The translations under genes were made by a program, and so were the position numbers. Positions 19,549-28,379 of a DNA stretch of 64,000 bases are shown here, piece after piece (within the stretch, counting starts at the first letter, position 1; every line of letters starts with the position of its first letter). The notes below the pieces were generated by a model, which had not been told where the DNA came from, ran no database searches, and saw only the letters and a program-made list of their open reading frames with translations. The stretch covers positions 57,517 to 121,516 of the forward strand of contig JANYJJ010000150.1 in assembly GCA_025358485.1 (NCBI GenBank), written 5' to 3'. This DNA comes from Burkholderiales bacterium (GTDB lineage Bacteria; Pseudomonadota; Gammaproteobacteria; Burkholderiales; Burkholderiaceae_C).

Positions 19549-20217
19549 TCAGTTAAACGACTTCACCTGCGTGTAAGTCACGCTGCCTGAGCGTTGCAGT
19601 TCCAGGTTCAAGCCGTCGCCGCCCATGTTCACGGCCACCACCTTGTCGCGCATGTAGGTGGTCGCTGCCACAGGGGCGGTGTTGTTGGTGGCCACCACGC
19701 GGAAGCGAATGTCGCCTTGCGCAGCTGAACCCCCAGCGGCCCCTTTGGCGGCCCAGTCAAAGTTGACGCGACCGGCCTTTTGGGGCCCGAGTTGCAGCGT
19801 GTCCAGCACCGTGCCATCAGGGCGCAACACTTCCACCTTGCTGGCGCTGGCGTCTGATGCCAACTCGAACGCGCCTTGGCCCACGTCGTTGGCAATGTTC
19901 ATGCTGTTGCCCGCCACAGTCACGTCACGACCCACCAAGGCCGCGCCTTGCAGGGTTTGCATTTGCAAAAACTGGTTGGTCAAACCGGCGACGGTTTTGT
20001 TGAGTTTTTCAACGCCGCTGACGGTGTTGATTTGCGCCATCTGGCTGGTGACTTGTGCGTTGTCCAACGGGTTCAGCGGATCTTGGTTTTGCATCTGCGC
20101 CACCAGCAACTTCAAGAAGCGGTCTTCGCTGCCCGGGTCGGTTTTCTTCGGCGCTGTCGCCGCTGTGGTGCTGGAGGTGGTGCCCGGGGTGGTGGTGTCT
20201 ATCGTTGCGATGGCCAT
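19549..20217 (-). CDS. flgD: Flagellar hook capping protein FlgD
   Basis: 'DRFLKLLVAQMQNQDPLNPLDNAQVTSQMAQINTVSGVEKLN'. Confidence 0.95.
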   Translation of the reverse strand: MAIATIDTTTPGTTSSTTAATAPKKTDPGSEDRFLKLLVAQMQNQDPLNPLDNAQVTSQMAQINTVSGVEKLNKTVAGLTNQFLQMQTLQGAALVGRDVTVAGNSMNIANDVGQGAFELASDASASKVEVLRPDGTVLDTLQLGPQKAGRVNFDWAAKGAAGGSAAQGDIRFRVVATNNTAPVAATTYMRDKVVAVNMGGDGLNLELQRSGSVTYTQVKSFN

Positions 20218-20256
20218 GGTGGTTCTTTCAAAAAAGCGTCAATTCGACTTAAAGCT

Positions 20257-20679
20257 TCAAGCACCGATTTGCAGCGTCTTCAGCAACAAACTCTTGGCGG
20301 TGTTCATCACCTCCACGTTGTTTTGGTAAGAGCGCGAGGCTGAAATCATGTTGACCATTTCCTCCACTGCATTTACGTTGCTGTAGGTCACATAACCGTC
20401 GGCGTCGGCCGAAGGGTGCTTGGGGTCGTGAATGCGTTTGCCGGGTGTGTTGTCTTCCGAAATGGTCGACACCGTCACCCCGGCCGAGGTCAGGTCGTTT
20501 CGGGTCTGGCCCATGAATTCGGTCTGGAACGTGACTTGCCGCGCCTTGTAAACCTTGCCGTCGGGCCCGGCCACGGTGTCGGCGTTGGCCAGGTTGGACG
20601 CCACCACGTTGAGCCGCTGGCTCTGCGCACTGGCGGCGCTGCCTGAGACGTTGAAGATGTTCAGCATGGACATGGGCAA
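20257..20679 (-). CDS. flgC: Flagellar basal-body rod protein FlgC
   Basis: 'LNIFNVSGSAASAQSQRLNVVASNLANADTVAGPDGKVYKARQVTFQ'. Confidence 0.95.
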   Translation of the reverse strand: MPMSMLNIFNVSGSAASAQSQRLNVVASNLANADTVAGPDGKVYKARQVTFQTEFMGQTRNDLTSAGVTVSTISEDNTPGKRIHDPKHPSADADGYVTYSNVNAVEEMVNMISASRSYQNNVEVMNTAKSLLLKTLQIGA

Positions 20680-20698
20680 GCTCCTTCAGTCTTGAAAA

Positions 20699-21160
20699 TC
20701 ATTGGCCGCGAATGGCGTCGAGCATGGTCTTGACGCTGCCGTTGATGAAGCGCAGCGTGGCTTCAAATTTCACCGAGTTGTCGGCAAAGTTGGCGCGCTC
20801 ACGGTCCATGTCCACGGTGTTGCGGTCAAGGTTGGTTTGGCTCGGTGAGGCGTAATTCAGGCGCGACTCCGAGCGCATGCTGTTTTGCGTGTCCAGCGCT
20901 ATGTGCCCGGCTCTGGTTGTCGCGGTTGTGGTTGCAATTCCCGTCATGGACACCGCGCTGACAGCGCCTGCTGAACCACCACCCGTGGCTTCACGCAACG
21001 CCTGCGCAAAGTTCATGTCGCGGGCCACATAGTTGGGCGTGTCGGCGTTGGCGATGTTGCTGGCAATCAGCCGCTGGCGCTCGGCGCGCAGGCTCAAAGC
21101 TTGGCCTTGAAAGTCAAGCGAACTGGTGAGTCGATTCAGCATGTCGGTGCTCCAGAGCAA
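20699..21160 (-). CDS. flgB: Flagellar basal-body rod protein FlgB
   Basis: 'LDFQGQALSLRAERQRLIASNIANADTPNYVARDMNFAQALREA'. Confidence 0.95.
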   Translation of the reverse strand: MLWSTDMLNRLTSSLDFQGQALSLRAERQRLIASNIANADTPNYVARDMNFAQALREATGGGSAGAVSAVSMTGIATTTATTRAGHIALDTQNSMRSESRLNYASPSQTNLDRNTVDMDRERANFADNSVKFEATLRFINGSVKTMLDAIRGQ

Positions 21161-21285
21161 CCCTCACTCAGAGGGCCGTGCAGCAATTGTGGGCAGCCAA
21201 CGCGTTGAACATTAGCGAGAACAGAACCGCAAAAGCCCGTCTATTCCCAAGCTTCGTCAACAGCGCTCGGTTCAAACTTCCCGGC

Positions 21286-22050
21286 ATGAAAACCTCGGCT
21301 TCTGTGCGCCTTTGGCGGCTGCTCATTTGGGCGTTCGGCGTGCTGTCTTTGCCGCTGTTGGTGTTGACTTATTCACCTGCACATGCACAGATGCTGGACA
21401 CCGGCCTGATCGATGCAGCCGTTGAACAACAAGTGCGTCAACTGGCCATCGCCGGCACCCAAGCCGCGACCAAAGACGCTGCCCTCGGCGTCAGCCGCGT
21501 TGACATCAGCGTGGGCGCTTTGGACAAACGCTTGCGCTTGGCACCCTGCCAACGCATCGAACCCTATTTACCGCCCAATGCCAAGCTGTGGGGCAAAACA
21601 CGCATCGGTCTGCGCTGCACGCAAGGTGCTACGCCGTGGAACGTTTACTTGCCCATCACCGTGAAGGTTTACGGCCAAGCGCTGGTCAGCATGCAGCCAC
21701 TGGCGGCGGGCAGCGTGCTCACTGCGGGCGACTTGACCCAGGGCGAAGTTGACTTGGCCGAGGACAGCTCAGACGCCGTGATGCAAGCCTCTCAAGCCGT
21801 GGGCCGCAGCTTGGCCAAGCCCATGGTGGCCGGGCAAAGTTTGCGCATGGCCCACCTCAAATTACGGCTATGGTTTGCAGCGGGTGAAACCGTGCAGGTT
21901 GTGGCCCAGGGCAGCGGATTCAAGATTGCCAGCGAAGGCCAAGCGCTCACCGCCGGTATCGAAGGCCAACCGGCGCGGGTGAGAACCGAAGCCGGGCGCG
22001 TGCTGACCGGCGTTGCCGTGGGCGAACGCAGGATGGAGTTGGCACTTTGA
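21286..22050 (+). CDS. flgA: Flagellar P-ring assembly chaperone FlgA
   Basis: Start at MKTSASVRLWRLL (signal peptide) preferred over the track's 21178; SAF domain 'VLTAGDLTQGEVDL...VGRSLAKPMVAGQSLRMAHL'; C-term 'VRTEAGRVLTGVAVGERRMEL'. Confidence 0.9.
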   Translation: MKTSASVRLWRLLIWAFGVLSLPLLVLTYSPAHAQMLDTGLIDAAVEQQVRQLAIAGTQAATKDAALGVSRVDISVGALDKRLRLAPCQRIEPYLPPNAKLWGKTRIGLRCTQGATPWNVYLPITVKVYGQALVSMQPLAAGSVLTAGDLTQGEVDLAEDSSDAVMQASQAVGRSLAKPMVAGQSLRMAHLKLRLWFAAGETVQVVAQGSGFKIASEGQALTAGIEGQPARVRTEAGRVLTGVAVGERRMELAL

Positions 22051-22102
22051 ATCCAAGGAACAACAGGGCATGGGTTAGCAAAACGGGGTGGAAAAAAAAC
22101 AC

Positions 22103-22129
22103 TAAAGTCGCGTCCGGGGCATCCGATAA
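22103..22129 (+). promoter_or_regulatory. Sigma-28 (FliA)-type promoter upstream of flgM
   Basis: TAAAGTCG-N11-TCCGATAA, close to the enterobacterial FliA consensus TAAAGTTT-N11-GCCGATAA. Confidence 0.8.
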
Positions 22130-22180
22130 GAAAATCATATGGATCGGGTTTGGCCTCAAATCCACCCCTTGGAGCGAATT

Positions 22181-22501
22181 ATGAAAATTGGAAACTCTGT
22201 TGACTCGGCCGCGGTGCAGGCACCCACCGGCCGAACCGCACCCGCAGATGCGGACAAACCCACCAAATCGGTGAGTGGCCCCGCCGCCGCCAGCACGCAA
22301 GTGGAGCTGTCCAACACAGCCGCCACATTGCGCGCCGGGGCTGCCAACGCCACGACACAAGCCTCGGCCGACTTCGACGCTGAAAAAGTCAACCGCATTT
22401 CGCAATCCATTGCCGACGGCAGCTTCACGGTCAACCCCGAAGCCATCGCCGACAAATTGATTTCGAACGCGCAAGAGTTGCTCAGCAAAGGCCAGCGCTG
22501 A
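22181..22501 (+). CDS. flgM: Anti-sigma-28 factor FlgM
   Basis: 'MKIGNSVDSAAV...FDAEKVNRISQSIADGSFTVNPEAIADKLISNAQELL'. Confidence 0.92.
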   Translation: MKIGNSVDSAAVQAPTGRTAPADADKPTKSVSGPAAASTQVELSNTAATLRAGAANATTQASADFDAEKVNRISQSIADGSFTVNPEAIADKLISNAQELLSKGQR

Positions 22502-22553
22502 TTTTTTATCAACGCCAAGTTCCATCAGCGCCAAACAACAAGATCACTCCCGA

Positions 22554-22937
22554 ATGAACCTCACGCCCGAACTCTGCGACCCCGTGCTGGAAGACAAACT
22601 TCTGGCCGTCGAAGAACAGTTGGCGCATTTGGGCGACGCCCTGATTGCGCGCAACATCCAGGGCATAGACGTTCATTCCACTGGATTGCACCGCGCTTTG
22701 GCGCGCGCCGTCGAGCACTTCACGGACGCCGCACGCCATGGCGCTGTGCCGCCCGCACTTCGGCGTCGTTTGGCTGCGGCCAGTGGACAAGTCGCAGCGC
22801 AGCGTGAAGCTTTGTCACGCGCGACGGCCGCCCTGGACCGCGCCATCGAAGTCCTCATGCCCCGCGAAACCCCGGCGCTGTATTCAGCCTACGGCTCCGC
22901 TTCGCGCAGTTATCGCGGCGGCTCGGTACAAGCCTGA
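22554..22937 (+). CDS. flgN: FlgN-like flagellar export chaperone
   Basis: Position after flgM; helical 128-aa protein; weak sequence recognition. Confidence 0.65.
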   Translation: MNLTPELCDPVLEDKLLAVEEQLAHLGDALIARNIQGIDVHSTGLHRALARAVEHFTDAARHGAVPPALRRRLAAASGQVAAQREALSRATAALDRAIEVLMPRETPALYSAYGSASRSYRGGSVQA

Positions 22938-22967
22938 ACACGCGTTCTTGACGCCAGATAATGGCTG

Positions 22968-24290
22968 GTGTTTCATACAGCCGCACCTCTTGGCCTGGGC
23001 GCCTCCCAACAACGCTTGATAGCCCATCTCGACATGGACGCGTTTTACGCGTCGGTCGAGCTGCTGCGCTATCCCGATTTGCGTGGCTCGGCAGTGGTGA
23101 TCGGTGGGGGTCGCGACGCTTCACCGCAACTCAACTCTGACGGCACACGTCGCTACGCCAAGCTGCGTCACTACGCTGGCCGCGGCGTGATCACCACTTG
23201 CACTTACGAAGCCCGCGCGCTGGGCGCGCATTCGGGCATGGGCGTGATGAAGGCGGCCGTGTTGGCACCCGACGCGGTGTTGTTGCCGGTCGATTTTGAC
23301 GAATACCGCAAATATTCGCGCCTGTTCAAAGCTGCTGCGCGCAGCGTCGCCCCGATCTTGGAAGACCGCGGCATCGACGAGATTTACCTTGACATCACCG
23401 AGCTGCCCGGCGCGCAAGAAGACGCTGGCCGAGCGGTGGGCGTGGCTCTGCGTCTGGCCGTGTTCGAGGCCACCGGCTTGACCTGTTCGGTGGGCATCAC
23501 GCCCAACAAATTGCTGTCCAAAATTTGCAGCGACCTCGACAAACCCAACGGCCTGACCTTGCTTGACGCCGCAGAAATTCCGGCGCGCATTTGGCCGCTG
23601 CCTGCCAAAAAAATCAACGGCATCGGCCCGAAGGCCACAGAAAAATTAGCGGGCTTCAACATTCACACCATCGGCGATTTGGCCGCCGCCGAACCGCAGT
23701 TTCTGCTGGGCCATTTCGGCAAGAGTTACGGCGCGTGGTTGCACGAAGCCGCGAACGGCCGCGACGAGCGCCCGGTGGTCACCTTCAGCGAGCCAAAGTC
23801 CATAAGCCGCGAAACCACATTCGACCGCGACCTGCACGCCGTGCGCGACCGCGCAGCGCTCACACCCATCTTCACCGAGTTGTGCATCAAGCTGGCCGGT
23901 GACCTGAGTCGCAAAGGCTACGCCAGCAAAACCATAGGCATCAAGCTGCGCTTCGACGATTTCAAAATCGTCACGCGCGACATCACGCTGCCAGCTCACA
24001 CCATGGACGCGAAGGCGATACGACACGCGGCAGGTGCCTGTTTGAAGCGCGTCGATTTGTCGCGTCGGCTGCGCTTGTTGGGCGTGCGCGCCGGGGCGTT
24101 GGTGAAGCTGGCAGATTTGCCTGCGAAGCCCGTTCAGACTGGGTCAATTGAAGCGGCGTTGTCGTTGTTTGAGGGCAGCGACGACCCGTCATCGGCACAC
24201 TTTCAATGGGACGCAAATCTCCTTGCCTCGCCCCACCCCGCTCGGGTTGAGTCTGTCGAACCCCCCGCGCACGAAACAGCTCTTAAATGA
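22968..24290 (+). CDS. dinB: DNA polymerase IV (Y-family); start could be 22968 (GTG) or 23034
   Basis: 'LIAHLDMDAFYASVELLRYPDLRGSAVVIGGG...RGIDEIYLDITE...SVGITPNKLLSKICSDLDKPNG'. Confidence 0.95.
   Translation: MFHTAAPLGLGASQQRLIAHLDMDAFYASVELLRYPDLRGSAVVIGGGRDASPQLNSDGTRRYAKLRHYAGRGVITTCTYEARALGAHSGMGVMKAAVLAPDAVLLPVDFDEYRKYSRLFKAAARSVAPILEDRGIDEIYLDITELPGAQEDAGRAVGVALRLAVFEATGLTCSVGITPNKLLSKICSDLDKPNGLTLLDAAEIPARIWPLPAKKINGIGPKATEKLAGFNIHTIGDLAAAEPQFLLGHFGKSYGAWLHEAANGRDERPVVTFSEPKSISRETTFDRDLHAVRDRAALTPIFTELCIKLAGDLSRKGYASKTIGIKLRFDDFKIVTRDITLPAHTMDAKAIRHAAGACLKRVDLSRRLRLLGVRAGALVKLADLPAKPVQTGSIEAALSLFEGSDDPSSAHFQWDANLLASPHPARVESVEPPAHETALK
24236..24261. repeat. Divergent REP-like half element inside the dinB 3' end
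   Basis: ccccgctcgggttgagtctgtcgaac resembles the ccccgttcgggctgaggtatcgaag family. Confidence 0.65.
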
Positions 24291-24309
24291 AGCATTAAGC
24301 GCTTTGTGA

Positions 24310-24352
24310 ATCAACTAAGATACGAAATAAATACTTTTGCACCTTAGTTGAT
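24310..24352. promoter_or_regulatory. Inverted-repeat candidate operator upstream of the hipB-like gene
   Basis: atcaactaag (24310-24319) / cttagttgat (24343-24352), perfect 10-bp arms, 23-bp spacer. Confidence 0.75.
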
Positions 24353-24378
24353 ACAAACCTCCATCGAGAAGAAATCAA

Positions 24379-24741
24379 ATGCGCCGCCCTGAATCCCAGT
24401 TCGTTACCCCAGCCGGCTTGCAAGCTGCGCAGCAATTGGGGCAAGCCGTGCGCGCCTCCCGGCTGTCCATGAATTCGACCCAAGCCGATTTCAGCGCGCG
24501 CGCTCGGCTCAGCCGCGCCACCTTGGCGCGCATCGAGTCTGGCGACCCCGCCGTGAGCTTCGGCTCGTGGGTGTCGGCCATGGAAGAGGCTTCGCTGCTT
24601 CAGCGTTTGAACGCGGATGCGGGCATCGGTGCAGCAAGCCTGGCGCGCGACGTTGTGCGTCCCGTTGTGCGTTCAGCGACGCGCCAACGCGCATCCGGTT
24701 TGCACGGTGCAGCAGCGCGCGAAGACGCATACGATTTTTGA
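24379..24741 (+). CDS. XRE-family HipB-like antitoxin/regulator
   Basis: HTH 'LGQAVRASRLSMNSTQADFSARARLSRATLARIESGDPAVSFGSWVSAMEE'; followed by hipA-like gene. Confidence 0.8.
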   Translation: MRRPESQFVTPAGLQAAQQLGQAVRASRLSMNSTQADFSARARLSRATLARIESGDPAVSFGSWVSAMEEASLLQRLNADAGIGAASLARDVVRPVVRSATRQRASGLHGAAAREDAYDF

Positions 24742-24745
24742 ATTG

Positions 24746-26056
24746 ATGTGCTGGCAGTTCATGCTTGCTGAATTGAACACCGCCGTCTTCGCGTTTTTGG
24801 GCGCGGAACTGCACGCCGTTCCCGCCGGATTGCTGCACCTTGATGAAGGCAACACCGATGTCGTCGCATCCCGCTTCGGCTTTGGCAGCCGCTACTTGCA
24901 GCGCAGCAACGCCGCGCCTCTGGACACCTCGGCACTGCGATTGGAGGGCGCGGTGCCAGGCTCAGAAAAGCAAATCGCGCCACCCAACGGCTTGGCATTG
25001 TTTGGCGCCGTGCGCGACGCACTGCCCGACTTGTGGGGCCGCCGCGTCATAGAGAACAAGCTCAACGTACCGGCCAACTCGCTGCGCGAATCCGACTACA
25101 TGCGACACGCTGGAAGCAACCGCTTCGGCGCGCTCGACTTTCGCGACACGCCCGAATCCGAAGCCGAGGACGGCTTGCTGGTGCCCGTCATCCACCTGAG
25201 CTATTTGCTCGACTCAGCCGACCGCGTTCAACGCGGCGAGCACATCCCCGACAGCCTGGCGCTGCTCTTCCAGGCAGGCCCAACGATGGGCGGCGCGCGC
25301 CCCAAAGCTGTGGTCGTGAGCGACCGCCTTCAGTACCTCGCTAAGTTCCCTGCCCTCGGTGACGCCTTCAACGTGCCCGTGATCGAACGCGCCACGCTTG
25401 AGCTTGCGCGGGCGTGTGGACTGGATGTACCAACCACCGACGTGGTGCGCATACCGAACGACAGCAACGGCCGCGACGTCATGCTCATCGAGCGCTTTGA
25501 TCGCAGCGCCATCGCAGGCGGCTGGGCACGCCACCCCGTGGTCAGCGCGCTCACCGTGCTTGAGCTGCATGAATCCGAATCACAAAACGCCAGCTACGCC
25601 GCCCTGTCAGACCGCATGGGCCGCTTCGCCGCACACGGCCGCGTGGACGCCGACCGGGCCGAGCTTTTCGGACGAATGGTCTTCAACATTTTGGTCAGCA
25701 ACGACGACGACCACCTGCGCAACCATGCTTTCGTCTGGCACCCTCAAGCACGCGGCTGGGCCCTGAGCCCACTGTACGACGTGGTGCCCAAGCCGCAAAT
25801 TGCCACCACTCGGCGACTGCACCTGGGTGTCGGCAAACAAGGCCGCTTGGCCACGTTGGACAACGCCCTGTCAGAGTCAGGCCGCTTCGGCCTGGCGCGC
25901 CACAAAGCCCAGGAAATCATCGAACGCATCAGCGCCGTCACGCGCGAATGGCGAACTGTATTCAACCAGCTGGGCGTGAGCGATGCCGAGTGCGACAAAG
26001 TGGCAACAGCCTTCCGCAAGCCGCGCGACGTTGGGCTTGAGGCGGCGCTGAATTGA
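24746..26056 (+). CDS. HipA-like serine/threonine kinase toxin
   Basis: 'RFGFGSRYLQ', 'GGARPKAVV', 'LAKFPA', 'DVMLIERFDR', 'MVFNILVSNDDDHLRNHAF', 'LSPLYDVVP'. Confidence 0.9.
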   Translation: MCWQFMLAELNTAVFAFLGAELHAVPAGLLHLDEGNTDVVASRFGFGSRYLQRSNAAPLDTSALRLEGAVPGSEKQIAPPNGLALFGAVRDALPDLWGRRVIENKLNVPANSLRESDYMRHAGSNRFGALDFRDTPESEAEDGLLVPVIHLSYLLDSADRVQRGEHIPDSLALLFQAGPTMGGARPKAVVVSDRLQYLAKFPALGDAFNVPVIERATLELARACGLDVPTTDVVRIPNDSNGRDVMLIERFDRSAIAGGWARHPVVSALTVLELHESESQNASYAALSDRMGRFAAHGRVDADRAELFGRMVFNILVSNDDDHLRNHAFVWHPQARGWALSPLYDVVPKPQIATTRRLHLGVGKQGRLATLDNALSESGRFGLARHKAQEIIERISAVTREWRTVFNQLGVSDAECDKVATAFRKPRDVGLEAALN

Positions 26057-26177
26057 AGCTCGCAGCCAAACCCGAATCCAACTTCTGAATTCACCCCGAC
26101 AGCCCACCCCGTCCCGCATTCCGTCCCCCTGCCACACACTCACCCGCACCCGCTCCACCAGCCACTACCCCCCCACA

Positions 26178-26224
26178 CCGTTCGGGCTGAGGTGGCTGTT
26201 CCGATCATTCTGAGGTGTCGAAGG
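26178..26224. repeat. Degenerate REP-like element
   Basis: ccgttcgggctgaggtgg...cattctgaggtgtcgaagg. Confidence 0.6.
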
Positions 26225-26231
26225 AAGTCCA

Positions 26232-27227
26232 ATGCCCAGTCCAAGGAGCCCCATGACCAGCAACACCGAGCCTGCTCGCTTGCCGTCTATCGACGGTCTG
26301 CGCGCATTTGAAACCGTGGCCCGTCACGGCAGTCTGGAACGCGCCGGGGAGCAACTCAACATCACCGCCAGCGCCGTTGGCAAACGCATCGCCACGCTGG
26401 AAGCTTTGATAGGCGCACCACTGTTCAAACGCAATCGCAAAAGTGACTCCAAAACACTGAGCCTCACCCCCACTGGCACTGAATATTTGACGCAAGTCAG
26501 CGCCGCGCTGGCATTGCTGCAAGCCATGCCTTTGCACCAACGCGCCAGCCAGCGCCAGCAGCGTCTGCGCGTCACCGCGCCGCCGACTTTTGCCCGCCAA
26601 ATCTTGGTGCCGCATTTGGCGGAGTTCACTCAAAAGCATCCGCTGATCGAGTTGGAACTGGTGCTGTCAGTCCCTTACATGAATCTCCACAACAGCCCCC
26701 ACACCAACGCCAGCGCCAGCGCCGCCGACATAGCGATCAGCTTCGGCGATGCGCAAGCATCAGGCACCACGCCGTTGATGCAAGACGCCCTCATCCCCAT
26801 GGCCAGCCCCAGCATGATTGCTCAACATCCAGCCCTCAGCCAACCCAGCGACCTGGCGAAGTGGCCGTTGCTGCGCACCCCGTTAGAACCATGGACGCCC
26901 TGGTTTCGCTCCGCGGGCTTGGACTGGCCCGAGCCGCAAAGCGGCCCCAAATTCGTAGACCTCGGCCTCACGCTGGAAGCTGCCGTCAGCGGCCAAGGCG
27001 TGGTGCTGGCAAGGCCCAGCTTGGCCCGCGCGTGGGTGGCCAGCGGGGCGTTGATTCCGCTGTTCAACATCACCGCAATACCGACGCAGAGCTACCACCC
27101 TATGCCGTTCGAGGACGGCGGAACGGCGCAGGAATTTGCGGCCTGGGTGGGCGCGTTGTGTGAGCGGGTTGCGCCGGCGGCGTTGCAAGACGTGTTGGCC
27201 GTGGGACGTGCGCAGCAAATGATTTGA
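26232..27227 (+). CDS. LysR-family transcriptional regulator, GcvA-like
   Basis: 'LPSIDGLRAFETVARHGSLERAGEQLNITASAVGKRIATLEALIGAPLFKR'. Confidence 0.9.
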   Translation: MPSPRSPMTSNTEPARLPSIDGLRAFETVARHGSLERAGEQLNITASAVGKRIATLEALIGAPLFKRNRKSDSKTLSLTPTGTEYLTQVSAALALLQAMPLHQRASQRQQRLRVTAPPTFARQILVPHLAEFTQKHPLIELELVLSVPYMNLHNSPHTNASASAADIAISFGDAQASGTTPLMQDALIPMASPSMIAQHPALSQPSDLAKWPLLRTPLEPWTPWFRSAGLDWPEPQSGPKFVDLGLTLEAAVSGQGVVLARPSLARAWVASGALIPLFNITAIPTQSYHPMPFEDGGTAQEFAAWVGALCERVAPAALQDVLAVGRAQQMI

Positions 27228-27287
27228 TACGACGCTTTCAAAGTTGTCGAGCCGCTGTGCGTGCAAATCCTGAGCCCTGCCACCCAC

Positions 27288-27349
27288 CCCGTTCGCCCTG
27301 AGGTATCGAAGGGCCAGAGCCGAACGTTGATACCTAAGCCCGAACGGAC
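27288..27349. repeat. REP-like inverted repeat
   Basis: ccccgttcgccctgaggtatcgaag ... cgttgatacctaagcccgaacgg. Confidence 0.75.
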
Positions 27350-27420
27350 GCTCTGCGATGTCACGTTTTTCGCTGGCCCTGAGCAACGCAAACCATCGGC
27401 GCGATCAACCAATTCCAAAA

Positions 27421-27855
27421 TCAAGTAGCCCCATCAACCCACGGATTCAACAGCGGCACCCTAGCAACTTCGAAGTCGGACACATCGCGTGTCACCACGG
27501 TCAGCCCGTGATGAAGTGCAGTTGCCGCGATGAACAAGTCAGGCTGCGAAAACGTGTGCCCCGCCTTGCGCCCGTCTTCAACTAGCAAGCGCCACTTGAA
27601 CATCACGTCTTCAGACACTTCCAGCACGCGCTGCTCAAACATCGGCCGCACTTTGTGGGTCAGCCAATCATTCAATTCGGTGCGGCGAATCGGGTCACGC
27701 ACCATCTCGATACCGAAGCGAATTTCAGCCACTGTCACAGAACTGATAAATAGTTCTTCCAGCGCCTGCGCTGCCACAAACGCCCGAACCCGCGCGTTGG
27801 GGCGAGGCCTGCGCAATTCGGAGATGACGTTGGTGTCGAGCAGCCAGCCTTTCAC
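27421..27855 (-). CDS. PIN-domain toxin (VapC/FitB-like)
   Basis: 'WLLDTNVISELRRPRPNARVRAFVA...ISSVTVAEIRFGIE...FIAATALHHGLTVVTRDVSDFE'. Confidence 0.9.
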   Translation of the reverse strand: MKGWLLDTNVISELRRPRPNARVRAFVAAQALEELFISSVTVAEIRFGIEMVRDPIRRTELNDWLTHKVRPMFEQRVLEVSEDVMFKWRLLVEDGRKAGHTFSQPDLFIAATALHHGLTVVTRDVSDFEVARVPLLNPWVDGAT

Positions 27856-28160
27856 AGCTTGACGGCCCGCACAGGCATGGGCGAGCGGCGCGGTTCAATC
27901 TGCGTTGAGCGATGTGGCGACGCCTGCAAAGCGTCAACCAACAACTGCCCCGTTCGAGCGCCCTTCATGCGCCGAAACTCTTCAGCGTCCACCACCACCA
28001 CAGCCTCGCGACCGTGCAGCGTGACATGTTGAGGCCCGTCACTGTGGGCAAGACGCACGACTTCGCTGAAACGGGCTTTGGCGTCCTGGAGACGCCAGAC
28101 TGCGGCCGCGCGAGCAACATTCGCGTTTTTAACTGCTTCGGAATTTGTGATTCTAGTCAT
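27852..28160 (-). CDS. Phd/YefM-type antitoxin
   Basis: 'WRLQDAKARFSEVVRLAHSDGPQHVTLHGREAVVVVDAEEFRRMK'; 4-bp overlap with the PIN gene; start MTRITNSE preferred. Confidence 0.88.
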   Translation of the reverse strand: MTRITNSEAVKNANVARAAAVWRLQDAKARFSEVVRLAHSDGPQHVTLHGREAVVVVDAEEFRRMKGARTGQLLVDALQASPHRSTQIEPRRSPMPVRAVKL

Positions 28161-28169
28161 GCTGACTAG
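28153..28169. promoter_or_regulatory. Palindrome overlapping the antitoxin start codon, candidate autoregulatory operator
   Basis: ctagtca-tgc-tgactag; antitoxin ATG is 28160-28158. Confidence 0.6.
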
Positions 28170-28379
28170 ATTAACACAGCGTCCCCGAATAAAAACGGGA
28201 CCAACACGCACAGTTTTTTATCAACGCTCGCTCGTTAGGCCGCGCGCAGCGATAGCTGTCCGATGCTCGGAAGGGTTGAGCGAGGCTTGCTTTCCGCCGA
28301 CATCTGAAAAACTTTCCACCCAAGTGGTGGCTGTTGACTTAGGATCTTTTGAAATCGAACTTCGCTAACAGCTCCCCAA

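Noticed and set aside
27240-27360. Possible mobile-element terminal inverted repeats flanking the LysR gene (26178 and 27288)
   Set aside because: These are independent REP-like copies also found elsewhere; no transposase or target duplication visible
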